Source: Mallotus nudiflorus
Taxonomy: Eukaryota > Streptophyta > Magnoliopsida > Malpighiales > Euphorbiaceae
DNA length: 64,000 nucleotides
Direction: 5' to 3'
NCBI GenBank assembly: GCA_947683625.1
Contig: CANTUR010000278.1
Coordinates: 186,001-250,000, forward strand
Position 1 is the first letter of the stretch. Every line of letters begins with the position of its first letter. The notes beneath the pieces were generated by a model. The model was not told the origin of the DNA and ran no database searches. It was given only the letters and a program-made list of their open reading frames with translations. Shown in pieces: positions 1 through 11,594 of the stretch. The position numbers and the translations under genes were made by a program.

Positions 1-75
1 ATATACACTAAACACAATACTTCTAAACATGCAACACAATCACCTTACAATACAAAATGTCATTATTAATGTATG

Positions 76-872
76 TGATACGGAACCTCCAAGAATAAGC
101 TTGAGAACCCCTTTATGTATTCGAACCCCCAAAGCATTAACTTGAAAACCCCAATAGTCAATTCAGCAACAACCCCTAAGAATGGTTAGAAATCAGATTA
201 CTTAGATGATCAAAGAATTAGAATAAAGAAAACTCGTTTCTAAATTCCAATTTCGAAACACTCCACAAGAAGATGATCAATCTACTTGAATGTTCCTTAA
301 AGCATGTATTCTACACAAGAACACAAAGATAAAAGCAAAACAGCCTTTAGGTTTTAAAACTTCAATTATGAATCATAAAATTCATCCAAGGCATATATAT
401 ATAGCCTTTACAAGGTTTTCCTTAGTGAGTAAGGAAAACTAATAACCCTAATCACAAAAAAAGGAAATTAATCTAATCAGACCTTAAATAGGAATTTTGA
501 CATACTTCCTATTTTAAGAATAATTAAACTAACTAAAACTAATGGGCTTTTAAAATAACAAATTCGTCCAGCCCTTATTTAACATAATTAAACCCATTAA
601 TAACTTGGACTTGAATTAAGTTGTATTGAACTTGAGCTGCACTTGGCACAAAGCTTTGGTGTCCTTGTAAACTTTCACTAGCTAAGTTCACAAAGCCTTG
701 TAGATGATGGATTAAGGCTTCTTGAAGCTTCTTAGATTGAGACCTTGTTATAGGTCTTTGAGGCATGCTGATTGGACTCAAAACCTCTTGAACTTGATCC
801 TTGCCTTCTTGACCATGCTCATCTTTATCATGTTGAATTCTTTGAGCTTGGTGTGTTGGCTGCTCCATAACA
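76..872 (-). repeat. 3' LTR of the Ty3/gypsy element
   Basis: 797 bp, nearly identical to 6463-7259. The three differences seen are C/T in the run near 111, A/G near 384 and T/C near 825. On the minus strand it begins TGTTATGGAG and ends CCGTATCA. A TATA-like run in a small palindrome (about 391-406) is a candidate promoter. The first ~295 bases on the minus strand are coding: the pol reading frame does not stop until 575-577. Confidence 0.95.
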
Positions 873-3613
873 TTTCCCCTCTCCTCAAAAGGATTCATCC
901 TCGAATCTAAAGCATCACCTATATCAAAAGGACTCAAATCAGCCACATTGAATGAAGCACTAACATTATACTCACCAGGTAGGTCCACTTTGTATGCATT
1001 GTCATTAATCCTTTCAAGTATTTGAAAAGGACTATCTCCTCTTGGGTTTAGCTTAGACTTCCTTTGAAGTGGAAACCTTTCTTTACGAAAATGCACCCAA
1101 ACCCAATCTCCAGGCTGAAAAATCATTGGCTTCCTTCCCTTGTTCACACGTGAAGCTACTTTAGCATTTTGCTTCTCAATCCTCTCCTTAACTTGCTTAT
1201 GTAACTTCTTCACCAAATCAGCCTTAGAATTATCATCAATACTCACAAAATTGTTAGGTGGCAGTGGCAATAAATCAATAGGAGTAAGTGGATTAAATCC
1301 ATAAACAATCTCAAATGGAGAGCAATTAGTAGTGCTATGAACAGCCCTATTGTAAGCAAACTCCACAAATGGTAAACAATCCTCCCACATCCTAATGTTC
1401 TTTTCTATGATTGCCCTAAGCAAAGTAATCAAAGTCCTATTAACTACTTCAGTTTGCCCATCGGTTTGAGGGTGACAAGTAGTTGAAAATAATAGCTTAG
1501 TTCCTAACTTTCCCCATAACACATGCCAAAAATGACTCAAAAACTTAACATCCCTATCACTAACAATGCTCCTAGGTATGCCATGCAAACGCACAACTTC
1601 TTTGAAAAACAAATCAGCAATCAACTTAGCATCATCAGTTTTATGACATGGTATAAAATGAGCCATTTTACTAAATCTATCAACCACAACAAAGATACTA
1701 TCATGACCTTTCCTAGTTCTAGGCAATCCAAGCACAAAATCCATAGACAAATCAGTCCAAGGTTCACTAGGAACGGGTAATGGTGTGTATAACCCATGTG
1801 GTTTCATCCTAGACTTAGCCTCTCTACATGTAATGCAATGCTCACAAACTTTATACACATCATGTTTCATGCCGGGCCAAAAGAAATGTTCTAACAGCAT
1901 ATCATAGGTCTTATTTACACCAAAATGCCCCATTAAGCCTCCTCCATGTGCCTCCTTAATTAATAATTCCCTTATAGAACACTTAGGAATGCACAATCTA
2001 TTTCTTTTAAACAAGAAACCATCAAACAAGTAAAAATCATTGAAAACAACCCCATTGGCACAAGATGCATATATATCACCAAAATCATCATCATGTGGAT
2101 ACAACTCCTTTATAAACTCAAAACCTAATAATTTAGCAGTAAGAGAGTTAAGTAAGGTGTACCTTCTAGATAATGCATCAGCAACCACATTCTCTTTACC
2201 TTGCTTGTACTTAATCATATATGGAAATGTTTCTATGAACTCCACCCATTTGGCATGCCTACGGTTCAGCTTATCTTGACCCTTCAAATGCTTTAAACTT
2301 TCATGGTCAGTGTGTATCACAAACTCCCTAGGCCACAAATAATGTTGCCATGTTTGCAAAGCTCGAACCAATGCATATAATTCCTTGTCATAAGTTGGAT
2401 ATTTCAAGGTTGCCCCACTTAACTTTTCACTAAAATACATTAGTGGTCTTTGATCCTGCATCAAAACAGCTCCAATCCCTATGCCACTAGCATCACATTC
2501 AATCTCAAAAGTTTTATCAAAGTTAGGTAAAACAAGTAAAGTTACATTACATAATTTTGCCTTAAGTTCATTAAATGCATGTTCTTGTGCATCACCCCAA
2601 ACAAATCCAATATTTTTCTTAACTAATTCATTCAAAGGTGCAGCTATAGTGCTGAAATCTTTAATGAATCTCCTATAGAAACTAGCAAGCCCATGAAAAC
2701 TTCTCACCTCACTAGCATTTTTAGGTTTTGTCCACTCTTTAATAGCCCTAACCTTCTCCTCATCAACCTCTATGCCTTGACTAGATACAACAAAACCAAG
2801 AAAATTAACCTTATTCATGCAAAAACTACACTTTTTAAGGTTTGCATACAACTTTTCTTGTCTAAGTGTTTCTAGTACAATTCGCACATGCATAACATGA
2901 TCATCTAAACACTTAGAGTAAATCAGAATATCATCAAAGTAAACAACAACAAATTTACCTAAGTAATTTCGCAACACATGGTTCATCAATCGCATGAATG
3001 TGCTAGGTGCATTAGTAAGACCAAAGGGCATAACAAGCCACTCATACAACCCATACTTAGTTTTAAAAGTTGTTTTCCATTCATTACCAACATTCATTCG
3101 AATTTGATAATAACCAGATTTCAAGTCTATTTTAGTGAACAAACAAGAACCATATAACTCATCAAGCATATCATCTAATCTAGGAATAGGATGACGATAC
3201 TTTACAGTGATTTTATTGATGGCTCTGCAATCCACACACATCCTCCATGTTCCATCCTTCTTTGGCACAAGAATGACAGGAACCGAACAAGGACTAAGAC
3301 TTTCCCTCACATACCCTTTAGCTAGCAACTCCTCCACTTGTGTTTGGATCTCCTTTGTTTCTCTTGGATTTGCTCTATATGCTGGTCGATTGGGTATGGC
3401 TGCCCCAGGAATGAAGTCAATTTGATGTTCTATGCCTCTAATTGGGGGGTAATCCACTAGGCATCTCTTTGGGAAACACATCTTCAAATTCCTGCAAAAG
3501 ATCAACAAACACACTAGGCAAAGATGGGTTAAGTTCATTAGTTGCCAAATAAGCCCCTTTGTACAAAAGTACAAATATAGGCCGATTAGCATACAAGGCC
3601 TGTCTAACCTCAC
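575..3613 (-). CDS. pol: Ty3/gypsy pol: reverse transcriptase, RNase H, integrase, tail encoded in the LTR
   Basis: The open frame is 1012 codons, but homology to pol starts only around residue 56 (about 3448). The first 55 residues are the neighbouring gag frame read out of phase, so the methionine at 3613 is not a real start. RT covers roughly residues 60-330, with the catalytic YFDD at 225-228. RNase H covers about 365-480, with acidic residues D374, E411, D436 and D479. Integrase has a zinc-binding H556/H563/C590/C593 group and a catalytic D625, D686, E722 triad with exactly 35 residues between the last two. All catalytic residues looked for are present. The C-terminus (PITRSQSKKLQ region) runs past the PPT for about 98 residues into the 3' LTR. 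In a working element this would be one polyprotein with gag-protease; here a homopolymer length change at 3444-3449 separates them. Confidence 0.93.
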   Translation of the reverse strand: MRLDRPCMLIGLYLYFCTKGLIWQLMNLTHLCLVCLLIFCRNLKMCFPKRCLVDYPPIRGIEHQIDFIPGAAIPNRPAYRANPRETKEIQTQVEELLAKGYVRESLSPCSVPVILVPKKDGTWRMCVDCRAINKITVKYRHPIPRLDDMLDELYGSCLFTKIDLKSGYYQIRMNVGNEWKTTFKTKYGLYEWLVMPFGLTNAPSTFMRLMNHVLRNYLGKFVVVYFDDILIYSKCLDDHVMHVRIVLETLRQEKLYANLKKCSFCMNKVNFLGFVVSSQGIEVDEEKVRAIKEWTKPKNASEVRSFHGLASFYRRFIKDFSTIAAPLNELVKKNIGFVWGDAQEHAFNELKAKLCNVTLLVLPNFDKTFEIECDASGIGIGAVLMQDQRPLMYFSEKLSGATLKYPTYDKELYALVRALQTWQHYLWPREFVIHTDHESLKHLKGQDKLNRRHAKWVEFIETFPYMIKYKQGKENVVADALSRRYTLLNSLTAKLLGFEFIKELYPHDDDFGDIYASCANGVVFNDFYLFDGFLFKRNRLCIPKCSIRELLIKEAHGGGLMGHFGVNKTYDMLLEHFFWPGMKHDVYKVCEHCITCREAKSRMKPHGLYTPLPVPSEPWTDLSMDFVLGLPRTRKGHDSIFVVVDRFSKMAHFIPCHKTDDAKLIADLFFKEVVRLHGIPRSIVSDRDVKFLSHFWHVLWGKLGTKLLFSTTCHPQTDGQTEVVNRTLITLLRAIIEKNIRMWEDCLPFVEFAYNRAVHSTTNCSPFEIVYGFNPLTPIDLLPLPPNNFVSIDDNSKADLVKKLHKQVKERIEKQNAKVASRVNKGRKPMIFQPGDWVWVHFRKERFPLQRKSKLNPRGDSPFQILERINDNAYKVDLPGEYNVSASFNVADLSPFDIGDALDSRMNPFEERGNVMEQPTHQAQRIQHDKDEHGQEGKDQVQEVLSPISMPQRPITRSQSKKLQEALIHHLQGFVNLASESLQGHQSFVPSAAQVQYNLIQVQVINGFNYVK
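873..886 (-). other. Polypurine tract of the Ty3/gypsy element
   Basis: On the minus strand the purine run GAGGAGAGGGGAAA directly precedes the 3' LTR, as expected for the plus-strand DNA primer of reverse transcription. It lies inside the pol reading frame, because translation continues through the LTR boundary. Confidence 0.9.
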
Positions 3614-5456
3614 TTGTCCTAGCTATTAAACTCAAATTCTTTTCTTTTTTCTCTCTAGGTTGAATCTCTTCTTTTATTTTTCCCTCTTTCTTTTCACTCT
3701 CTAAAGAATTTTTCTTACTCTCTTTTTCTTTCTTTTCAGCCTCCACTCTCATTCTTTCCATTTTACATTGGTCTTCATACACCTCCTTTGAAGAAAGCGG
3801 TGTTAATATGATCTTGCGCCCATCCTTGGTAAAGTGATACCGATTGAGGTACCCATCATGCTTGGTCTTTTTATCAAATTGCCATGGTCTACCAAGCAAA
3901 ATATCTCCAGCATGCATAGGAACTACATCACACAATTGCTCATCATGATATTTACCAATTGAAAAGGAAATAATAGATTGTCTATTTACCTTGACCTCTC
4001 CACAATCATTAAGCCATTGAAGTTTGTATGGTCGTGGGTGTGGTATAGTAGACAGCCCCAATCTACTAATTAAGAATGAGCTCACTGCATTGGTGCAACT
4101 CCCTCCATCAACAATCATAAGACATGCCTTGCCTTGCACATGACACCTTGTATGGAATAAGTTGTCTCGTTGCTCTTCAATGCAATCTTCCTTTATTTGA
4201 GTACTAAGAGCACGCCTTGTAACCAGCATGTCACCTTTGATTGGCTCCTCTATACTCCCATCGCTACAACTTTCCAATTCAGGCATCTCATCCTTATCAC
4301 TTTCATTATTGCCCTCTTCTTCATCAGTCACAATTTCCCCATTCCTTATGGTCATAGTTCTCTTATTAGGGCAATCTTTGCTCACATGACCTACTCCTTG
4401 ACACTTCCAACACTTAATGTCTCTATTTCTCCCTTTAGCCTCATTGGTTTTGATTTTGTCCTTAGAGACCGAATCTGTCTTCCCTTTAGCAACCTCATGA
4501 GCAACCTTATTCCCACCCCTATAATCACTCTTTCCATCCTTTTTCCAATTAAAATTAGAGCTAGAATAGGATTTGGAATTGTACCTTGTCGCCCCTCTTC
4601 CTTGGAGTTGCCTTTCTATCTTGACGGCCATGTGCACCATCTCTTCTAAATCTTCATATTTGTGTAAATCTACTCGGTCAGATATGTCTTTGTTTAGACC
4701 AGCCAAGAAGCGTGCCATAGTGATCTCCACATCTTCATCTATATCAGCCCTAGTCATGAGCATCTCCATCTCTTTATGGTAATCATCCACACTCTTACTA
4801 CCTTGTTTAAGAACTTGAAGTTTTTGTACAAGTTCCCTATGATAGTGTTTGGGCACAAATCGCTTCCTCATTACAACCTTGAGCTCAGGCCAATTATCAA
4901 TTGGGTACTCCAAATTCCTTCGCCTATTAATCACCAAATGGTCCCACCAAGCAATAGCATAATCAGAAAATTGAGTAACTGCCAATTTTACCTTCTTTTC
5001 CTCGCTAAATTGATGGCAATCAAATATAAGCTCCAATTGCTTCTCCCATTGTAAATAGGACTCCGGATCTGATTTACCTTGAAAGTTAGGTATCTTATGT
5101 TTGATGCTTCCCAAATTTCGATCTACATTATCTTCATTGCCTCGGTTTCTTCCATTGTATGGAACCGGTTCTAACCTTCCTCTTCCTCTACCTCAGCCTT
5201 GTCTACCTCCACCTCTTGGTACTACTTCTGCATAGGCCTCATCTTCATCCTCATTGTCAACATTGCCTTCTACTTCCTCATTATGATTTGGTGTTGTTGC
5301 CCTTTCAACCGCTCCTAGCCTTGTATCCATGCGGTTTAATCTCTCCATTATAGTCTCAAAATTTGTATTCATACGTTCAAATTGCCTTTGTTGAGCCTCA
5401 CGGAGCAAAGTTTCATCAACTTTACCCTCACCTTTATTTTCACCTTGGTTTGACAT
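3438..5456 (-). pseudogene. gag: Ty3/gypsy gag-protease with premature stop and end frameshift
   Basis: One frame from the ATG at 5456 (MSNQGENKG...) is interrupted by a TGA at 5193-5195 within an Arg/Gly-rich stretch, then stays open to 3438. The part before the stop (87 aa) is an acidic, coiled-coil-like N-terminus. The part after it contains the retrotransposon gag core (AIAWWDHL..., KRFVPKHYH..., FLAGLNKDI) and a CCHC zinc knuckle CWKCQGVGHVSKDC for RNA packaging. It ends in an aspartic protease whose active site reads VDGGSCTN, a DGG variant of D(S/T)G that I recall in related plant elements. The TGA is a one-base change from an Arg codon (CGA), consistent with CpG deamination. The frame ends about ten bases past the six-base homopolymer 3444-3449. 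Confidence 0.9.
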
Positions 5457-6448
5457 TGCTGTAAAAGAATGTTAGAAACAATAATAATAATAATTTAAAA
5501 TCCTCACAAGCACTCCCTCACGTGTTTGCACTCAAATGATGCGGGTGTTCACTCGTGTTTAACTCAATTTGATGTTTCACTCGACTTCCTCTCACCACTC
5601 AAGCTAATTCTTTTATGTTCTTAGGTGAATCACACTTTTAGAACAAATCAATTAGATTGAAGCAATATTCAAGTAGAACTTTCAAAAGTGAAATTTTCAA
5701 AACAAGTTTGAGGCAATTCGGTTAAAAAAAAAAAACAACAATTCAGAAGCAATAAAATAGGAAAACTCAAAAAGATGCAAAAGACATGTGAAAGAAATAC
5801 AAAGATCTTCTAGAATAGAAAAGAAAACGAATTTAGAAGTTATTTTAAGGAGAAAAGTCAAATCTGCCTCAATAAGTAATATTCCTTAATGAGCAAGTAT
5901 TGTAAAGATATGCAAAATCCTTAATAGACAAGTAATACAAGATATGACAAGATCTAGTTAGATATGTCAATTATAAACCAAATAGGATTAGGAAACCAAA
6001 ATCAGACCTGATGAGGATATTAATCACTCAAACAATATTCCTTAATGAGCAAGGAATGGAAGGAAATGCAAATCAGACCTGATTAGGATATAAATACTCA
6101 AGAATCTTAATTCTTCCTTTTCTAATAACTTTCTCTCTTTTTTTTCACGAATTTTTTTTTTTTTTGCTTTTTTTTTTTCAAATTTCTTCTCTTTTTTTTT
6201 TTTTTTTTTTTTTGCACGAATTTTTTTTTTTTAATTTCAACTATGAACACAAATCTAAATTTCAGAATGCAAAACAATTGACTGACCTAAAGGGAAAAAA
6301 AATCAAGACTAACAAATAAGAACAAAGAACAAAACACAAGAATGAAGAACAAAAATAAATAAGAACGATTTTAAAAGAATAAGAAAAACATAAGAAATCA
6401 GGATTAAGAATAAAAATTATAAAAGATAAAACCTGATCTAGAGCCAAA
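5457..6448 (-). other. Untranslated leader of the Ty3/gypsy element
   Basis: About 1 kb between the PBS and gag without supported coding sequence. It has long T runs on the plus strand (6130-6235), i.e. A-rich in the element's RNA. Short repeated phrases such as 'ccttaatgagcaag' occur at about 5884 and 6041. It probably carries packaging and dimerisation signals, but none can be recognised by sequence. Confidence 0.6.
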
Positions 6449-6460
6449 GCTCTGATACCA
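6449..6460 (-). other. Primer binding site, initiator tRNA-Met type
   Basis: On the minus strand, two bases after the 5' LTR, the sequence reads TGGTATCAGAGC. This is the complement of the 3' end of plant initiator tRNA-Met and the commonest PBS in plant LTR retrotransposons. The match ends after about 12 bases. Confidence 0.92.
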
Positions 6461-6462
6461 AA

Positions 6463-7259
6463 TGATACGGAACCTCCAAGAATAAGCTTGAGAACCCTTT
6501 TATGTATTCGAACCCCCAAAGCATTAACTTGAAAACCCCAATAGTCAATTCAGCAACAACCCCTAAGAATGGTTAGAAATCAGATTACTTAGATGATCAA
6601 AGAATTAGAATAAAGAAAACTCGTTTCTAAATTCCAATTTCGAAACACTCCACAAGAAGATGATCAATCTACTTGAATGTTCCTTAAAGCATGTATTCTA
6701 CACAAGAACACAAAGATAAAAGCAAAACAGCCTTTAGGTTTTAAAACTTCAATTATGAATCATAAAATTCGTCCAAGGCATATATATATAGCCTTTACAA
6801 GGTTTTCCTTAGTGAGTAAGGAAAACTAATAACCCTAATCACAAAAAAAGGAAATTAATCTAATCAGACCTTAAATAGGAATTTTGACATACTTCCTATT
6901 TTAAGAATAATTAAACTAACTAAAACTAATGGGCTTTTAAAATAACAAATTCGTCCAGCCCTTATTTAACATAATTAAACCCATTAATAACTTGGACTTG
7001 AATTAAGTTGTATTGAACTTGAGCTGCACTTGGCACAAAGCTTTGGTGTCCTTGTAAACTTTCACTAGCTAAGTTCACAAAGCCTTGTAGATGATGGATT
7101 AAGGCTTCTTGAAGCTTCTTAGATTGAGACCTTGTTATAGGTCTTTGAGGCATGCTGATTGGACTCAAAACCTCTTGAACTTGATCCTTGCCTTCTTGAC
7201 CATGCTCATCTTCATCATGTTGAATTCTTTGAGCTTGGTGTGTTGGCTGCTCCATAACA
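6463..7259 (-). repeat. 5' LTR of the Ty3/gypsy element
   Basis: 797 bp partner of 76-872. It carries its own copy of the pol tail as an open frame (minus strand, stop at 6962). This frame has no pol upstream and is not a gene by itself. The promoter of the element should lie here; a TATA-like run is at about 6780-6790. Confidence 0.95.
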
Positions 7260-7264
7260 GTATG

Positions 7265-8535
7265 TCTCACTCTCTTTTTATGGCACAAAAGACCTTTAGG
7301 AAGTCTACACAACAACAATACACACAACACAAAAAGCATGTCTCACATACTAGATAATCATATGGCTCTAGAAGAAATAGATTTGCTAATATTGAATGCT
7401 TATATTGCATGACCAAAAGTTATACTAGCAATGTGTGCTTCTATAGAAGATTACACTTGCAATTGCTTCCTTTGGACTACTTTGAAACTAACCAACCTAT
7501 ACCAATAAAGGTTTAGTTTCAAAAGAATATTTGAATTATATTGCATAGGTGTGTCTGAAGTCCAAAAGAGCCAAGGATGCATCTAGCTTCACATTTGGGG
7601 AGGGGCCAACTAATTTATATAACGAATAATAAATATTGCTATTAAAAAGTCATAACATAAAGTTAAACTAACATAATAACAATATAATATGTATTAAATT
7701 TTAGCTTTTCGTTCTTTTAAATCAAGAAAATCATCTACAAGTGAATCTAAACTAAACTTTTTGTCACCAAGCTCTAGTAAATTTAATCAAACTTATGAAA
7801 ATATAGCAACTTTGATTATCAATGGGCTATTTATAAAAAAATTAAATTAAATTAATAGGCTACAATATATCTAAAAAATATTATCATTACAAAATTAAAT
7901 ATATTTGATTGACATCAACTCAATCAAAATTACAAATCTAAAATTAACACCAAATTATAATTTATTTATATGATTTCATGCATATATAAATAAATTATAA
8001 ACTCATTGAAAATTAATTCCATTTAACTAAATAATTAAATCTAACAAAATAATATTTTCATGATATATTTTAAAATATCAAATCTTTGAATTCAATTTAT
8101 AAAAAGATAAATTATAAACTAAATAAATTAAGAGATGAGATAAATTAAGAGGCACATCTAGTAAATTGATGGAGAAAAAAGAGAACGTTGATGTTGATTG
8201 TTGACTGAAACTACTGTAATTTGCAAATAAGAGATAGAGAAACATGAGAGAGATGAAAGCTTTCTTTTTTTTTTAATGGGCACAAGACAAAGAAAATATG
8301 AGTAGTTTTGTTTATTACCACTTTCAAGAAAAATTTGATTGTCCTTTTATGTTTTTTCTTTTGCAAGGATTTTTTTTAATTAGTAAGGTATGTTATTTTT
8401 TTTTTCAAATGAGAGGGGCTACCATTGACTTATGGCAAAAGAGGGGAAAGTAGATTTTTTTAAGGGTTACAAGATAGAGGCCAATTCCTATTTTCCATAA
8501 TATATATACTTTGGTTTTTTTTTTTAAAAAAAAGA
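7265..8535. other. AT-rich intergenic stretch
   Basis: No coding sequence, repeat pair or RNA gene could be supported. The sequence is rich in A/T runs. It separates the young gypsy element from the copia relic and may contain the unrecognisable 5' part of the latter. Confidence 0.5.
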
Positions 8536-11500
8536 ATGGGAGGGGTTAGGGCCACTCCTATCATATACTTAGGTCCATCCTTGACAAGAGCTAAAAGTAA
8601 GTGGTACTTTGATAATGGATGTTCAATGCACATGATAGGAAATAATGAACAATTGAACAGGCTTGATGCTAAGGATAGAGATCATATCACCTTTGGAGAT
8701 AATACCAAAGGAAAAATAGTAGACATTAGAGAAATTGGTAACCCTCAATCCTTATAAATTCATTATGTGTTGCTTGTTGATGGTCTTAAACATAATTCCC
8801 TTAGTATTAGTCAATTGTGTGAAATGGGAAATGATGTCACTTTCTATCCTAAAAATTACTTTATTAGTAGCTTAGATGAAGACAAAGTAATTTTTAATGG
8901 TAAAGGAGTTGATAATGTATGTGTCATTGACTTGAAGGTTGACAATAAAGACATTAAATGTCTAATGTTTATCTCCTATGACACATGGACATGACATAAA
9001 AGACTAGGACATGTAAATTTTGAGCTTTTGGATGATCTTAGTAAGCATGAACTTATGGTTGGTTTACTTAAGCTCAAGTTCATTAAGGATAAGAATTATG
9101 GTGCTTGTTAAAAAGGACAACAATTTAAGTCTTCCTTTAAGCTCAAAAATGTAGTTTCCACTTCTAGACCACTTGAACTTATTTATATGGATTTATTTGG
9201 ACCAACTAGAGTTGCTAGTTTAGGTGGAATGCACTATGCATATGTCTTAGTTAATGATTACTCTAGATGTACTTAGGTATATTTTCTTGCTCATAAGAAT
9301 GATGAATTTAAAGCCTTTGAAAGTTTTTCAAAAAGAGTTCAAAATGAAAAAGGTTTTTGCATCTAAACTATTAGAATTGATTATAGAACTAAATTTGAAC
9401 ATGAATTTTTCAAAACCTTTTGGAATGAAAATGGTATTTTACATACTTTTTCTTCTCTTAGAATACCTCAACAAAATGGGGTAGTTGAAAGGAAGAATAG
9501 GACTTTAGTGGAAATGGCTAGGACTATGCTTCATGAGTATAACTTACCATTATAACTTTGGATAGAAGCTATTAACATCTCTTATTGCATTGTGAATAGA
9601 GTCTTCAGAAGACTCATTTTAAACAAAACTTCTTATGAGCTTTAGAATAATAGAAAACCCAAAATTTTATATCTTAGAATATTTGGATGCAAGTTCTTTA
9701 TATTAAATAAAATTGACTCCAAAGCCAATGAATAAATTTTCCTAGTCTAGTTCACCTCTAGCAAAGCATATAGAGTCTTTACAAAAAAGAAATCTTATAA
9801 TTAAAGAGTCAATGTATGTTGTATTTAATGAATCTAACCTACTTGATCCTAAAAAGCATTTTGTTAATGTTGATAATGTTGTAAAGGATTTTATAAAGAT
9901 GAACATTCAAGAAGAAGATGCCAATAAACCTTTAGAAATTAGTGAGCCTAACAAGGAAGAGGATGATGAGATGCCTCAACCTACTTTGAAGGATGATCTT
10001 CCAAAGGAATAACAATTCAAGAAAGCTTATCCTCAAGATGTCATCATTGGTGACACTTCAAAGGGGGTAACTAATAGATCTCAATTTAAATCTATTATTA
10101 ATGTAGCCTTCTTTTCTCTAATTGAACCAAAAAATGTTAATGATACTTTGAGTGATGCATTTTAGGTTCTTGCTATACAAGAAGAGTTAAATCAATTTAA
10201 GAGAAAAAAGATTTGGACCTTGGAACAAGGTGTCATAACTAGGAATAAAGCTAGACTAGTAGCTAAATGTTATAATCAAGAGGAAGAAATTGACTATGAT
10301 GAAACCTTTACCCTCGTTGCAAGCTTAGAAGCTACTAGAATGTTACTTGCATTTGCATCTTACATGAATTTTAAACTTTTTCAGATGGATGTCAAAAGCA
10401 CATTTTTAAATGGTTTCATTAAAGAGGAGGTTTTAATTGAATAACCTCCGGGTTTTAAAAGTTTTAACTTTCCTAATCATGTATTTAAACTCTTTAAAGC
10501 ATTGTATAGATTGAAACAAGTTCATAGAGCTTGGTATGAAAGTTTGAGCATCTTTTTGTTGGAGAAATGTTTCATTAAAAGAAAATTTGACATAACTCTA
10601 TTGATTAAGAACTCCAAGAATGATTTACATATTATTCAAATACATGTTAATGGTATTATTTTTGGTGCTACTAACCATTGCTTATGTGAGGAATTTTCTA
10701 TTCTAATGCAAGGAGAATTTGAAATGAGCTTGATGGGTGAGCTCCACTTTTTCCTTGGATTACAAATCAAGCAATGCAATGATGGGATCTTTATCAACCA
10801 AACCAAGTACACAAGATACATTCTTAAGAAGCTTGGCATGAAAGGAGCTAAAGAAAGTAAGGCTCCTACAAGCACAACCACTAAACTTACTAAGGATGAG
10901 AATGGGAAACTGGTTGGTGAAAAATGATATAGAGGTATAATTAGATCCCTTCTTTATTAACTACTAGTAGACTAGTCATAATGTTTTTTACTTGTTTATA
11001 TGCACATGTGCAATCATATCCTAGGGAGTCACATCTAAATGTCATTAAGAGAATTTTTAAATACCTTAGTGAAAGCATGCTTTTAAGACTATGGTATCCT
11101 AGGAGTTCAACCTTTGAATTAGTTAACTATTAAAATGATGATTTTACTGATAGCTTACTAGATAGGAAGAGCACTTCCAAAACTTACCAATTTTAGGAAA
11201 TTGTTTAGTCTTTTGGTTTAATTAAAAGTAAGTCTTTGTTGCCTTGTCCACTGCTGAAGCAGAATATGTGGTAGCAAGTTATTATTGCTCATAAGTATTA
11301 CAGTAAAAATAATAACTAATGGACTATTGTATTGATATTGATCACATTCTAATCAAATATAATAATACAAGTGCTATAAACCTTAGCAAAAATCCTATTA
11401 AACGCTCAAGAACCAAACACATAAACATTATACGTCATTTCCTTAGAGATCATGTACAACGCAGTGATATCTTGCTTGAATTTTTTTATATAAACAATCA

Positions 11501-11594
11501 ACTTACAGATATTTTCATTGAACATGTAAATGAGGAGAGATTAAATTTCATTAAGAGTGAACTAGAAATGATAGATGGTTTTAGCTTACATTGA
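8536..11594 (+). pseudogene. Degenerate Ty1/copia polyprotein (SIRE-like), 5'-truncated
   Basis: Reading through many in-frame stops and some frame changes gives the copia order protease, integrase, RT, RNase H. Protease is recognisable near 8590-8650 (KWYFDNGCSMHM, where DSG has become DNG). Integrase follows at about 9000-9720, with MDLFGPT, NDYSR and QQNGVVERKNRTL. RT spans 10200-10930, with LFQMDVKSTFLNG and LYRLKQVHRAWYE. The RT active-site YVDD reads HVNG, so both catalytic aspartates are lost. RNase H remnants lie at 11250-11570. Gag and both LTRs are not recognisable. Wording resembles the SIRE/Maximus lineage. Many TAG/TAA codons stand where CAG or TGG is expected, as in an old methylated copy. 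Confidence 0.85.

Larger units (their letters stand above)
71..7264 (-). mobile_element. Complete Ty3/gypsy LTR retrotransposon (chromovirus, CRM-like) with TSD
   Basis: The element runs on the minus strand. Its 797-bp LTRs lie at 76-872 (3' LTR) and 6463-7259 (5' LTR), both with TG..CA ends read on the minus strand. They are flanked by the perfect 5-bp target duplication GTATG at 71-75 and 7260-7264. The domain order gag, protease, reverse transcriptase, RNase H, integrase is that of Ty3/gypsy. I assign it to the chromoviruses, possibly CRM-like, from RT wording such as EWLVMPFGLTNAPSTF and from a polyprotein tail that runs into the 3' LTR. The lineage is inference; the superfamily is secure. 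By eye the LTRs differ at only three sites (all transitions), so the insertion is recent. Two coding lesions, listed separately, make this copy non-autonomous as read. Confidence 0.95.

Noticed and set aside
6262..6519. 85-codon minus-strand frame across the LTR/PBS
   Set aside because: Hydrophobic translation of T-rich leader and LTR; it overlaps the PBS and has no family resemblance.
6962..7339. 125-codon minus-strand frame in the 5' LTR
   Set aside because: It is the LTR copy of the pol tail with random flank codons in front; no independent gene.
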